NCBI RefSeq assembly: GCF_015674855.1
Contig: NZ_JADMLG010000004.1
Location: 186,001 to 250,000, forward strand
Reading direction: 5' to 3'
Origin: Nocardia bovistercoris
GTDB lineage: Bacteria; Actinomycetota; Actinomycetes; Mycobacteriales; Mycobacteriaceae
DNA: 64,000 bases
In this document: positions 1 to 7,758 of the stretch, piece after piece
How positions within the stretch are numbered: the stretch's first letter is position 1
Layout of the letters: each line of letters starts with the position of its first letter
Translations under genes and position numbers: made by a program
Notes under the pieces: generated by a model
What the model saw: only the letters and a program-made list of their open reading frames with translations
Told to the model about the DNA's origin: nothing
Databases searched by the model: none

Positions 1-897
1 GCGCAATTCCGCATCGGCGGCAATACCGAGGCGTACACCGCGACGGTGCTGCTGCAACTCGAGGCCGAAGGCGCACTGTCGCTGGACGACACCGTGCAGC
101 ACTGGCTTCCGGGCGCGGTCGCCGCCAATGGCAACGACGGGGCCGCGATCACGGTGCGCCAGTTGCTCAATCACACCTCCGGGCTGCCGGAGTACTCCGC
201 GAGCCCGACGTTCACGACCAGCTACACACTGAATTTCGAGCCGTATCAGCCATGGGCGCCACAGGATCTGGTGAATATCGCCCTCACACAGCCGCCGCTC
301 GGCGTGCCGGGACAGAAGTTCGCGTTCGCCAACACCAACTACGTCCTCGCGGGCATGGTCATCGAGGCCGTCACGGGCAACACCGCCGCCGCGGAGATCC
401 GCACCCGCATCCTCACCCCCTTCGCCCTCGACGACACCTCCTTCCCGACCGACGATCCCCAGCTCTACGGGAACTACCTCGAAGGCCACTCCATCACCTG
501 GGGCATCTACCGTTTCGTCACCGCCTCCCAGGTCCAGGCCTTCGGCGCCGCGGGCGCCATCGTCTCCACCCTCGACGACCTGTCCGTCTTCACCAGCGCA
601 CTGATCAGCGGCCAACTCCTGCCTGCCACTCAGCAGGAAGCACTTAAAACCACAGTTCCCGTGCCGAATTCGAATGGAAAAGCCTCCTACGGCCTCGGCG
701 TGCTCCGCACCGAGACCGCCGCGGGCCCGGTCTGGCAGCACACCGGCGGCGTCCTCGGTTACTACAGCCTCTGGCTCACCTCCGACGACGGCGCCAAACA
801 GGTCGTCGTGGCCGCCAACGAACACCACATGGCCACCGGCACCACCCCCCAACTCAAACTCGGCCAAGCCGGCCTCGATGCCTACGCCGCCCTCTGA
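1..897 (+). CDS. beta-lactamase-family (serine hydrolase) protein, 5' partial, probably catalytically dead
   Basis: The reading frame is open from the first base, so the N-terminus is cut by the window edge. The visible 298 residues have the fold pattern of class C beta-lactamase / D-Ala-D-Ala carboxypeptidase-like proteins, which normally use S-x-x-K, Y-x-N and H/K-x-G motifs. Here the first motif, expected in the stretch FRIGSxTK, reads FRIGGNTE: Ser is Gly and Lys is Glu. The second motif reads F-A-N instead of Y-S-N, so the Tyr is lost. Only the third element, QHTGG, is kept. The rest of the domain is intact (LLQLEAEG, LLNHTSGLPEY, NTNYVLAGMVIE). I infer a pseudoenzyme with a binding or regulatory role. 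An active enzyme with displaced residues is less likely. Whether it is exported cannot be seen. Confidence 0.85.
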   Translation, partial: AQFRIGGNTEAYTATVLLQLEAEGALSLDDTVQHWLPGAVAANGNDGAAITVRQLLNHTSGLPEYSASPTFTTSYTLNFEPYQPWAPQDLVNIALTQPPLGVPGQKFAFANTNYVLAGMVIEAVTGNTAAAEIRTRILTPFALDDTSFPTDDPQLYGNYLEGHSITWGIYRFVTASQVQAFGAAGAIVSTLDDLSVFTSALISGQLLPATQQEALKTTVPVPNSNGKASYGLGVLRTETAAGPVWQHTGGVLGYYSLWLTSDDGAKQVVVAANEHHMATGTTPQLKLGQAGLDAYAAL

Positions 898-1013
898 CCG
901 CCTTGGGAACAGTTCCGGGCCGACAGTTCTTCGCGTGGTCGCGGATCGCGCCGCGCGAAATATCTTCTCCGGGAATCGCCCGGCATTCATATCGAGGTTG
1001 GTGAGGTTAGGTC

Positions 1014-1622
1014 ATGTCCGGTAGGGAGATCATCGAGTCGGTCGAGTTCGCGGGGTCGCAGATGGTGCCACGGTACACGGAAACCGAAGGGGGGCAGCTG
1101 GTTACGCCGGAGTTCCTGGCGCTGATCCAGAATGTGCTCAGTGGGCGGTTGCAGGAGATGCCGGAGAGCGAGGCACTGGATCCGGAGGTGAAGGCGCTGG
1201 CGGAGGAACTGTCGGTGATCCACCTGCCCGCGTGGCAGCGCGGGGCGGGTACGACGGCCGACCCGACGGTGACCGGGATCAAGCAGGCCGCGCGGGTCGC
1301 GGAATATCTTGTGCGGCGCGGGGTTCGGGTACATCCCGAACTCGAGGAGATCCGCTGGACGCCGACCCCCGGAGGGCAGCCGGGCGCCTTCGACACCGGA
1401 CTGCACATCCACCGGGACGAGAACGGTCACTGGCCCGTGCCCGACCCGGACAGCTTCTACGACGTGGACGATATCGACGTCACGCAGGTGGAGGACGGCA
1501 CCTGGTGTGCGGTACATCCCCGCGGTCTCGCCTTCGAGGCGCCGACGAAATCGGAGGCGTACGCGGGCATGCTGGCCCAACTTCGCGTCCGTATCGAACA
1601 AGCCCGGTCACGCCGCGATTGA
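1014..1622 (+). CDS. hypothetical protein, 202 aa
   Basis: I do not recognise this family. The protein is soluble and acidic, with no signal peptide or membrane segment. The middle part contains a possible helical segment (PTVTGIKQAARVAEYLVRRG), then a stretch rich in His, Asp and Trp (LHIHRDENGHWPVPDPDSFY). The ATG start follows a gtgaggttagg run that could serve as a weak ribosome site. It lies on the same strand as the toxin, immunity and tail genes but is about 450 bases upstream of them. It may therefore be separate or a regulator of the locus; nothing in the sequence decides this. Coding is supported by length, GC-rich third positions and the absence of a better frame. Confidence 0.6.
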   Translation: MSGREIIESVEFAGSQMVPRYTETEGGQLVTPEFLALIQNVLSGRLQEMPESEALDPEVKALAEELSVIHLPAWQRGAGTTADPTVTGIKQAARVAEYLVRRGVRVHPELEEIRWTPTPGGQPGAFDTGLHIHRDENGHWPVPDPDSFYDVDDIDVTQVEDGTWCAVHPRGLAFEAPTKSEAYAGMLAQLRVRIEQARSRRD

Positions 1623-2069
1623 CAGCATTTCGGCGTGAACTGATCACGTCCTACAGTCGTGCGTTCGCTGTGAAGATCCCGCTCGCCGAAGCACTCCGGG
1701 AATCCGGCCCGCGCCGCTCGGTTTCGGCTCAACCCCCGACTCGGTCCCGTTCCTGACGTGCGCCCGAATCCTTGCCGAGGGCGTTGTGCGCATATTGCCG
1801 TCGACCTGCGCAGCCCTGGTATCCCTGTCCGCCGGATCTTCGATGGAGCGAAGCGTCGAGCAGCCCGGAGGTGACCGAGGGCCGCCACGGCGCGCTCTCG
1901 GCCGTTGGCGGAATCGCCTGTGCAAGTGCGGTTCCGATCACCGGTGCGAGCGCGGCGACAACCCGGCTGACCTCGGATGTCGACCTTCGGCGGGCCTTTC
2001 GACACCGGTCCGCACGTCCACCCGGTCGGGGCGGGTGTGTATTCGTTGCTGACTCAGAGAGGAACTGCC
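1623..2069. other. 447-base gap without a supported gene
   Basis: I see no convincing gene here. Short frames on both strands have low-complexity Arg/Pro/Gly composition typical of out-of-frame reading in GC-rich DNA. The toxin frame is open back to an ATG at 1977, but the segment from there to 2069 has no ribosome site in front of it. This gap probably contains the promoter for the toxin-immunity-tail series. Confidence 0.4.
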
Positions 2070-4043
2070 GTGGATCCGACGTGGATTCGTGAACGGGAGA
2101 ATTGGTTCTCATCGATAGTTCTGGATGCCTCGGCCCGGGAAACCCCCGATATCGCAGGCGTTCCCGATGCGAGCCGCAAGGTCCACAATTTCCCGGGCAT
2201 GACCCCGGCCACCGCCGCGCGCATGATCGAGCGGATCGAGGCGCGGCGAGCGATGGTGGAATCGGTGCTCGCGCCCCGGCCGGTGTCGCAACAACACGCG
2301 GGTTTCGTCTCGAAGGCGTCTCCGGGGTACGGCGATCCCGGCATCGTCGCACCCGGTGGAGATTTCCCCGGCGACAAGATGCCCGAAGTACCGCCGAACA
2401 TTCCGCCGGGCACGCACCGGGTGCCGGAGGTGCCCGACGAGAACGGCAACACGAAGTTGCCCTATCGCTATGAGGACGGTCCACCCCCGCCGCCCGATCA
2501 GAACGACAACAAGGGCGGTGCGGGCGGCGGCGCGGCCGGTGGTTCGGGCAAGGGCGGTTCGAAGGGCAACGGCAACGGCAACCGCGAACAAACCAAGCCG
2601 CCGTGGCCGAACAACGGCGCCGATATCGGGCCGCCAGGAACACAGCCGGGCACCGAACAGGGCAAACCGTACACACACGTGGATCCCGAAGGCAATTGGG
2701 ATGAGCGCTATCCGCACGGTGATCCGGTACCGGTTCCCTCCGAGCACACGCTGCCCGATCCGTCGTTGTCCGCCGAGCCAGACCTCAAACAGGCCCAGCA
2801 GAATCCATCGCCTGCGGAATCGGCGACGCCGACCACGCCCGCCCAGCCGGGGGCGGGAGGGTCAGGGGGGTCGCAGTCGCAGCCGACACCGCAGACAAGC
2901 GAGACCCCCGGCGGCGGAACACCGTCCACGACCGATCCTTCCGAAAATGGTGGGGATTCGCCGGGAGCGGACGGGGCCGAACCGGCAGTGTCCGCCCCGC
3001 AGCAGGCACCGTCCGCAGAGGAGGCTCCGCAACCCGAGAACCCCGAATCGAAGGAGCCGCAGCCGTATGAGGGGCCGGGGTTCCTGCTCAGTCTCGTCCC
3101 GGTCGTCGGGTCGGCACTACAGGCGTACGCCGATTTCAAGAACGGTCGCTGGGTCTGGGGTCTGATCAACGTCGCCTTCGCGATCAGCGATCTGTTCCTG
3201 GTCAAGAGCCTGTTCACGGTCGGTGGAAAGCTGTTGTGGAAACTCGGCCAAACCCTGCTGCGAGATCCTGCCGCTATCGGAAAGGCTCTGGCCGGAATGG
3301 TCGAGGGCATCGGCGCAGGCATCGGCAAAGCCGCCGAGGCCGCAAAGAACGGTATCGGGAACGCGTACAACAAAGCCAAAGAAGTCCTTGGTGGGATATT
3401 CCGGTCCGGAGGTAGGGAGTCGGCCGACGATGCGGCCCGCCGGGCTCAGGAGGAGTTCGCGGAGCAGCAGTGGCGCGAGGCCCTGGAAAGATCTGATCAA
3501 TGGAAGCCGAATAATGGTCCCCGCCGGAAACCTGTATGGAAACGCAGCGGGGATGGGTTCGATGATCTGCGAGAAGATCTGGAAAAAGCGTTTGACAGTA
3601 TTCCGAATACCCCGGCTTCGAAGCAGCGGACACATGCTTCTGCGGTATACGAGTCCGGGGACGGAACGAAGATCCCCTCTCGAGCCTCGAGTGGACAAGA
3701 CAGCTTTCTCGATAGAAAAAACGTTCAGATGCCAGGGGGGGCACGAGAACCGGGCGAAGCCGTAGATCGATTCGACTGGTCGACAGTAAACGGCGTCCCC
3801 AGAAATGCCGATGCGGAATTGAAGATTCTCGAAGACTTGCGAACCAAGCTCAGGCCGGACTCCGGTGGACGGATTCGAATGGTGGTCGATTATCCCGGTG
3901 GGGATAAGATGCACCTCGGTGAGGATATTATCTGCTCCTCGTGTCAGGGCGTTCTGGCGCAGTTCACAAGAGAATTTCCTCGTGTTAGTATCGACATTCG
4001 CGATATGTACGGAAGACGACTTTTCGAGTATATTCCTAGATGA
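2070..4043 (+). CDS. polymorphic toxin with C-terminal nucleic-acid-deaminase-type domain
   Basis: 657 aa from GTG 2070, preferred over ATG 1977 because an agagagga box lies just upstream. Layout: residues 1-65 carry a motif shared with the tape-measure-position protein (N40-F-P-G-M-T-P...E-R...R-R60). About 100-340 is a low-complexity Pro/Gly/Ser/Glu linker. Next comes a hydrophobic pre-toxin region (starting near LSLVPVVGSALQAYADF). The C-terminus looks like a deaminase-fold toxin: D581-A-E583 as the zinc/proton-shuttle motif, with Asp where His or Cys is commoner, and C622-S-S-C625 as the second zinc motif, followed by QGVLAQF and FPRVSIDI as in bacterial toxin deaminases. Likely role: modification of target-cell DNA, RNA or nucleotides; the substrate is unknown. 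GC falls to about 43% over 3961-4020, which fits exchange of the toxin tip. Four immunity-type genes follow at once. Confidence 0.78.
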   Translation: MDPTWIRERENWFSSIVLDASARETPDIAGVPDASRKVHNFPGMTPATAARMIERIEARRAMVESVLAPRPVSQQHAGFVSKASPGYGDPGIVAPGGDFPGDKMPEVPPNIPPGTHRVPEVPDENGNTKLPYRYEDGPPPPPDQNDNKGGAGGGAAGGSGKGGSKGNGNGNREQTKPPWPNNGADIGPPGTQPGTEQGKPYTHVDPEGNWDERYPHGDPVPVPSEHTLPDPSLSAEPDLKQAQQNPSPAESATPTTPAQPGAGGSGGSQSQPTPQTSETPGGGTPSTTDPSENGGDSPGADGAEPAVSAPQQAPSAEEAPQPENPESKEPQPYEGPGFLLSLVPVVGSALQAYADFKNGRWVWGLINVAFAISDLFLVKSLFTVGGKLLWKLGQTLLRDPAAIGKALAGMVEGIGAGIGKAAEAAKNGIGNAYNKAKEVLGGIFRSGGRESADDAARRAQEEFAEQQWREALERSDQWKPNNGPRRKPVWKRSGDGFDDLREDLEKAFDSIPNTPASKQRTHASAVYESGDGTKIPSRASSGQDSFLDRKNVQMPGGAREPGEAVDRFDWSTVNGVPRNADAELKILEDLRTKLRPDSGGRIRMVVDYPGGDKMHLGEDIICSSCQGVLAQFTREFPRVSIDIRDMYGRRLFEYIPR

Positions 4044-4053
4044 GAGGATTGCG

Positions 4054-4578
4054 GTGCCAGGGGACTACGGTGACGAGGCTGCTTCTTCGGAGATCCGTTC
4101 GATCTTTCGTGAGCTAATCGCGTTTGGAATGGATAGCTCGCTTGTGTGCGGAGTCGGTGATGCAGATATCGATGCTATGGCCCGTTCGCAGAATGTTTCC
4201 GAAATTCCGGCTTCGCTCAGGGAGGTTTACCGTCTAATAGGCTGTCGGGCCGATAAGTTCAATATTATAGGCTCGTTTTCGGTGGCAGGCCTTGATGATG
4301 CTGCCAAACGTATTGCGCTGGAGTCGGTCGAGGAAATTCCTGCCGGGGACAGCCCGCTTAAGGATCCGGGTAATCTCTTCGTCGCGGTGTCATATCAGGG
4401 AGAGTGGTCGATTGTGGTGGACGGTGCTGATCTGAGCCATCCGAACCCGCCGATGTGGGGCGTCTCGGAGTCCGGAATGATTGTCGCATATGAATCGGTT
4501 ACCTCTTTCTTTCGAGGGTGTGCGGTAGAGATCAAGAATTCGGTAGATCGTCAACAGTCGAGGACGCGGAACTTCTGA
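4054..4578 (+). CDS. SUKH/SMI1-KNR4-like immunity protein 1
   Basis: 174 aa from GTG 4054, preceded by a gagagga ribosome site; it starts 10 bases after the toxin stop. It shares its whole layout with the products at 4634 and 5676: an N-terminal helix, the D-A/D-x-D-I-D-A-M/V-A core, a run like IPASLREVYRLIG, and a C-terminal D-G-A-x-L...N/D-P-P-x-W-G segment. This fits SMI1/KNR4 (SUKH) proteins, which commonly neutralise polymorphic toxins. The position directly behind the toxin makes it the best candidate for the cognate immunity protein of the deaminase. GC is clearly lower than in the flanking core genes, which suggests recent acquisition together with the toxin tip. Family assignment is by pattern only. 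Confidence 0.7.
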   Translation: MPGDYGDEAASSEIRSIFRELIAFGMDSSLVCGVGDADIDAMARSQNVSEIPASLREVYRLIGCRADKFNIIGSFSVAGLDDAAKRIALESVEEIPAGDSPLKDPGNLFVAVSYQGEWSIVVDGADLSHPNPPMWGVSESGMIVAYESVTSFFRGCAVEIKNSVDRQQSRTRNF

Positions 4579-4633
4579 AAGGTCCATTCGATACTACTGC
4601 CAAAGATGTCGATGATTATTTGGAGGTCCCGGC

Positions 4634-5167
4634 GTGGCGGAGAGCGCGGCCGAAGCGACTGCGGAAGCGGAGATCGGCGCCATAGTGGATCGACTGATCT
4701 CCTATGGCGAGGGGCCCGGTGAATTACGGGGCGCCACCGACGCCGAGATCGATGCCGTGGCGGCGGCGCAGAACGCGTCCGCCGTACCAGCCGCCGTTCG
4801 CGCCATCATGCGGGCGATCGGTATCCAGCCGGGGATGTTCCACATCGTCGGTGCCTTTTATCTCGGTGCGCTGAATTCCGATTGGAAATCTCAGGTGCTC
4901 GAATTCCTGGACGAGGTGCCCGCGGACCGGTACCCGCTAGAGGACACGGAACACATGCTGGTGATCATGGACTCCCAGAGTGCGTACGCCGCCGTCGTCG
5001 ACGGCGCGCATCTGACGGACCCGGATCCGCCGGTGTGGGGAATCTGGGAGAATGGTGACATCGTTCGCTACGACTCCGTCACAGAATTCTTCCGAGAATC
5101 AGCCCAAGGCGTTCAAGACCTTATCGACCTGGTACGGAAACGTCAGGATGCGCTGCGCCGACACTGA
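4634..5167 (+). CDS. SUKH/SMI1-KNR4-like immunity protein 2
   Basis: 177 aa, GTG start with a strong ggagg eight bases upstream. It is closely similar to the product at 5676: both have NAxAVPAAVRAxMRAIG, FHIVG/FQIVG, FYLGAL, WKSQVLEF and a DPDPPVW-type segment. It is a SUKH-family immunity candidate. Its GC content is closer to that of the host than that of immunity gene 1, so it may have been acquired at another time and may protect against a related toxin variant rather than the one encoded here. It is intact, with no frameshift. Confidence 0.7.
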   Translation: MAESAAEATAEAEIGAIVDRLISYGEGPGELRGATDAEIDAVAAAQNASAVPAAVRAIMRAIGIQPGMFHIVGAFYLGALNSDWKSQVLEFLDEVPADRYPLEDTEHMLVIMDSQSAYAAVVDGAHLTDPDPPVWGIWENGDIVRYDSVTEFFRESAQGVQDLIDLVRKRQDALRRH

Positions 5168-5237
5168 AGGCCAAAGCTTGCAGACCGAAACTGATGCGCC
5201 CGATGATGCAACTCCCTTTTGACCATGGCGGGATACA

Positions 5238-5636
5238 ATGTTCGAATACCACGGCTGGGTTACAGTCCAGCACTCCGCTAGCGACGAGAGTGACGCTCAA
5301 CTTGAAGGAGCTTATCGCGCGGCGGAGGACATCGTCCGCAGTCTGATGTCGGGGCGAGGATTGGCCGATATTCGAATAGTGAATGGTGTGGCTCAAGTAC
5401 ACCTGGCCGGGTTTCTGAACCGCCGTGGATGTGAGGGTGAGGAAGTTATTGATTCCTTTTGCGGAATCGGAACTGTGGCACCCGGTTCGTACGGGATGAT
5501 GTATATCCGGGACGATGAAGATCGCTCAGGGTTGGGCAACGAGTTTCAAGTCCTGGTTATGAGGCAAGGTGTGACTGCTGTCGTTCGCGATACTCATCTG
5601 TCGCCTTGCATCCCTATGATCGAGGATGACTTCTGA
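5238..5636 (+). CDS. Imm7-like immunity protein
   Basis: 132 aa starting MFEYHGWVTVQ. The opening aromatic-His-Gly-Trp pattern and the short alpha/beta length match the Imm7 family of polymorphic-toxin immunity proteins as I remember it. The gene lies between two SUKH-type genes on the same strand and is relatively AT-rich for this genome, so it looks like a separate acquisition in an immunity array. Acidic patches (residues such as DDEDRSG and the C-terminal IEDDF) are common in immunity proteins. No membrane segment or signal peptide is present. It may protect against a different toxin from the local one. Confidence 0.62.
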   Translation: MFEYHGWVTVQHSASDESDAQLEGAYRAAEDIVRSLMSGRGLADIRIVNGVAQVHLAGFLNRRGCEGEEVIDSFCGIGTVAPGSYGMMYIRDDEDRSGLGNEFQVLVMRQGVTAVVRDTHLSPCIPMIEDDF

Positions 5637-5675
5637 AGATCACATGATCGGCGAATAATTCGAAGGAAGCTCGGA

Positions 5676-6203
5676 ATGGATTGCACCAGGGGTGAGATGG
5701 TGGCTATTGCCGCGATCAATGAGATTCTGGAACAGCTGGTCGCATATGGAATGGAACCCGAAAGCCTGCGTGGAGTTACCGATGTCGAGATCGATGCGAT
5801 GGCGGCGGAGCAGAACGCTCCTGCGGTTCCTGCGGCTGTCCGTGCGATGATGCGCGCGATCGGCGCCAAGCAGGGGGATTTTCAAATCGTCGGTGACTTC
5901 TATCTCGGAGCGCTCGACACGGAATGGAAATCTCAGGTTCTCGAATTCTGGGACGAGGTTCCAGTGGAGCGTCGCCCATTCGAGGACTCGGAACACATGC
6001 TGGTGATCGCGGATTACCAGAGCTCGGCTGCGGCGGTGATAGACGGTGCCCGGTTGACGGAGCCGGATCCGCCGGTCTGGTGGATCGCGGAGGATGGCAG
6101 CGTCGATCGAATCGATTCGGTGACCAGGTTTTTCCGTGGCGCGGCAAGGGGTGTCGAGTCCTTGATCGACCGGAGGAGAGAGCGCCGCGGCTCGTCGGGC
6201 TGA
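5676..6203 (+). CDS. SUKH/SMI1-KNR4-like immunity protein 3
   Basis: 175 aa and a close paralogue of the product at 4634, sharing the VPAAVRAMMRAIG helix, the FYLGALDTEWKSQVLEF segment and the EPDPPVW motif. I chose ATG 5676, which has a gaagga box upstream; a second in-frame ATG at 5697 is possible. It is the last gene before the tail cassette, 61 bases from the tail terminator gene, with no terminator hairpin between them, so toxin, immunity and tail genes could be co-transcribed. I infer an immunity role from family and position. Confidence 0.7.
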   Translation: MDCTRGEMVAIAAINEILEQLVAYGMEPESLRGVTDVEIDAMAAEQNAPAVPAAVRAMMRAIGAKQGDFQIVGDFYLGALDTEWKSQVLEFWDEVPVERRPFEDSEHMLVIADYQSSAAAVIDGARLTEPDPPVWWIAEDGSVDRIDSVTRFFRGAARGVESLIDRRRERRGSSG

Positions 6204-6264
6204 CGCAGGCGAGGTTTCCAGTTCTTCGGTATTTGACCAATGGTTTGAAGGAAAGAGTCATGGG

Positions 6265-6702
6265 ATGAATGAACGAATCCTGTTCCCCGATATAGAAGAA
6301 GCGCTGGTCGCGTATCTCGTCACGGAACTCGCCGCGGCATCCGACAGTGCGGAGGTCACGACAGTCGTACCGGATCCGCGGCCGGCCAGGTGGGTTCGGG
6401 TGCGCCGTGACGATCGCAGGCGGCGAATGGATCGGGAGGACGATCAGGGCAGCCGCGGACCGCGGCTGATCCTGGATCGTCCCCGTGTGGTCTTCGAGTG
6501 CTACGCCGACGGCGGCGCTGCCGCGGATCTGGCGGCGCTGGTGCGCGCGATTCTGGCGGGCGCGTCGCCGGGATATATCGGAACGGTTTGGTGTGACTTC
6601 ATCGATGACGCGGGCGTCGTGAGTGAAATCGACCCGGCGACATCGGAACCTCGGCAGGTGATCACCGCCGACCTGTGTGTGCGGGGCACTGTCCTCGCCT
6701 GA
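6265..6702 (+). CDS. phage tail terminator / tail completion protein
   Basis: 145 aa. It fits the small tail-terminator proteins of actinobacterial siphoviruses that cap the tail tube: an N-terminal helix (IEEALVAYLVTEL), the strand patterns W-V-R-V-R-R and DRPRVVFECYADG, a helix AADLAALVRAILAG and a C-terminal ITADLCVRG strand. Position supports this, since in siphoviruses the terminator directly precedes the major tail protein. A gaaggaaag ribosome site precedes the ATG. It is the first structural gene of the cassette; no head-tail connector, portal or capsid gene is found upstream. Confidence 0.7.
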   Translation: MNERILFPDIEEALVAYLVTELAAASDSAEVTTVVPDPRPARWVRVRRDDRRRRMDREDDQGSRGPRLILDRPRVVFECYADGGAAADLAALVRAILAGASPGYIGTVWCDFIDDAGVVSEIDPATSEPRQVITADLCVRGTVLA

Positions 6703-6775
6703 CTCCCGAAATTCGCGGAGTGACAACTGAATAATTCATCCCGAGGGCCTGCGCAAAGATCCAAGGGAGAAAACA

Positions 6776-7363
6776 ATGGCACTGCCCTCCAGTAAGTTCA
6801 TCGGGGCCGGTACGCCGAATATCGCCGTTACGGGCGGTGTCCTGGTCGCGCCGATCGCCACCGCACTGCCGACATCGGCGTCCGGAAGTATCAACAGCGC
6901 GTTCAAGGCGCTGGGATACGTCTCCGAGGACGGCATCGAATCCAAGGGCGAGCGGAAGGTCGAGTCCGTGAAGGACTGGAACGCCGATATCATCGCCCAG
7001 CTCCAGGTCGAGCACTCGGTCCGCTTCGCGCTGACCCTCTACGCCGTGTGGGACAAGGATGTCCTCGGTGAGGTGTTCGGCGCCGACAATCTGACCGTCA
7101 CCGCCGCGACGCCGACCAGCGGCACCCTGGTCAAGGTGGAGGAGACCGGTTCGGTCCTGCCGCAGCGCGCGTGGATCTTCGACATGCTCCACGACACCAA
7201 GAAGCTGCGCATCGTCCTTCCCAACGCGAAGATCTCCGAGATCACCGAGAACCGTTTCGTGTCGGACGAACTCGCGGGCTTCCGTATCACCGTCGAGGCG
7301 TTCAAGGACGACGCGGGCGTGAAAGCGTACCGCTACCTCGACGACGGCGTTCTGAGCGCCTGA
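6776..7363 (+). CDS. major tail (tube) protein
   Basis: 195 aa. It starts MALPSSKFIGAGTPNIAVTGGV and shows the alternating beta-strand composition of siphovirus tail-tube subunits. Features include a YVSEDGIESKGERKVESVKDW segment and a strand-rich C-terminus ending in a basic-acidic hairpin (KAYRYLDDGVLSA). It lies between the terminator and the frameshifted tail chaperones, exactly where phages place it. A strong aagggag site precedes the ATG. It is followed by a hairpin that could reduce read-through, as expected when the tube subunit is needed in many copies. It is intact and of normal length. Confidence 0.82.
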   Translation: MALPSSKFIGAGTPNIAVTGGVLVAPIATALPTSASGSINSAFKALGYVSEDGIESKGERKVESVKDWNADIIAQLQVEHSVRFALTLYAVWDKDVLGEVFGADNLTVTAATPTSGTLVKVEETGSVLPQRAWIFDMLHDTKKLRIVLPNAKISEITENRFVSDELAGFRITVEAFKDDAGVKAYRYLDDGVLSA

Positions 7364-7369
7364 CAGACC

Positions 7370-7422
7370 CCCAGTGGCGGCGGTTCACAAACCTACGCGC
7401 AGGCCCGGCCGCCGCCGCTGGG
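7370..7422 (+). terminator. strong hairpin after the tail-tube gene (terminator or attenuator)
   Basis: CCCAGTGGCGGCGG at 7370-7383 pairs with CCGCCGCCGCTGGG at 7409-7422, giving a 14-bp stem with one G-T pair, followed by cctttcg. It begins six bases after the tail-tube stop codon and ends 48 bases before the chaperone gene. Its place suggests a partial terminator that lowers downstream expression. Confidence 0.6.
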
Positions 7423-7470
7423 CCTTTCGATCCATACCTGCGCGACCTATCGAGAAAGGGCCTGCGACAT

Positions 7471-7758
7471 ATGTCCGCGACCACCCGTACGGGGACGGCT
7501 GACCCCGCCGCCGTGAAATACGACTTCGTCCGCGACATCGACGGCGTAGAGGTGCGCTTGCCGTCGCTGTCCTATCTGCGGCCGGGGCTGATTCGACGGA
7601 TTCGGAAACTCGGTGACGTCGACGCCCTGTACACATTGCTGGAATTGGTGCTGCCCTCGGATGCTCTGGCAGCCGTCGATGACATGAATCCGGACGACTA
7701 CCGGCTGTTCCTGGATGCTTGGCGTGCACATTCCGGGGTCAACCTGGGGGAATCCTAG
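7471..7758 (+). CDS. tail assembly chaperone, upstream part (gpG-like)
   Basis: 95 aa. This is the short product of the two-frame tail-chaperone pair that siphoviruses place between the tube and tape-measure genes. It begins MSATTRTGTADPAAVKYDF, has a central SLSYLRPGLIRRIRKLGD segment and ends after NLGES. A gaaaggg site precedes the ATG. At 7746-7752 the message carries GGGGGAA, where ribosomes can slip to the -1 frame and continue into the 7719-8129 frame. The short and fused forms together normally coat the tape measure during tail assembly. Confidence 0.8.
   Translation: MSATTRTGTADPAAVKYDFVRDIDGVEVRLPSLSYLRPGLIRRIRKLGDVDALYTLLELVLPSDALAAVDDMNPDDYRLFLDAWRAHSGVNLGES

Noticed and set aside
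1384..2020. Similar FDTG-x-H-x-H coding stretches near 1384 and 1980
   Set aside because: The match is short, the second copy lies before the preferred toxin start and similarity does not continue, so chance or a tiny duplication cannot be told apart.
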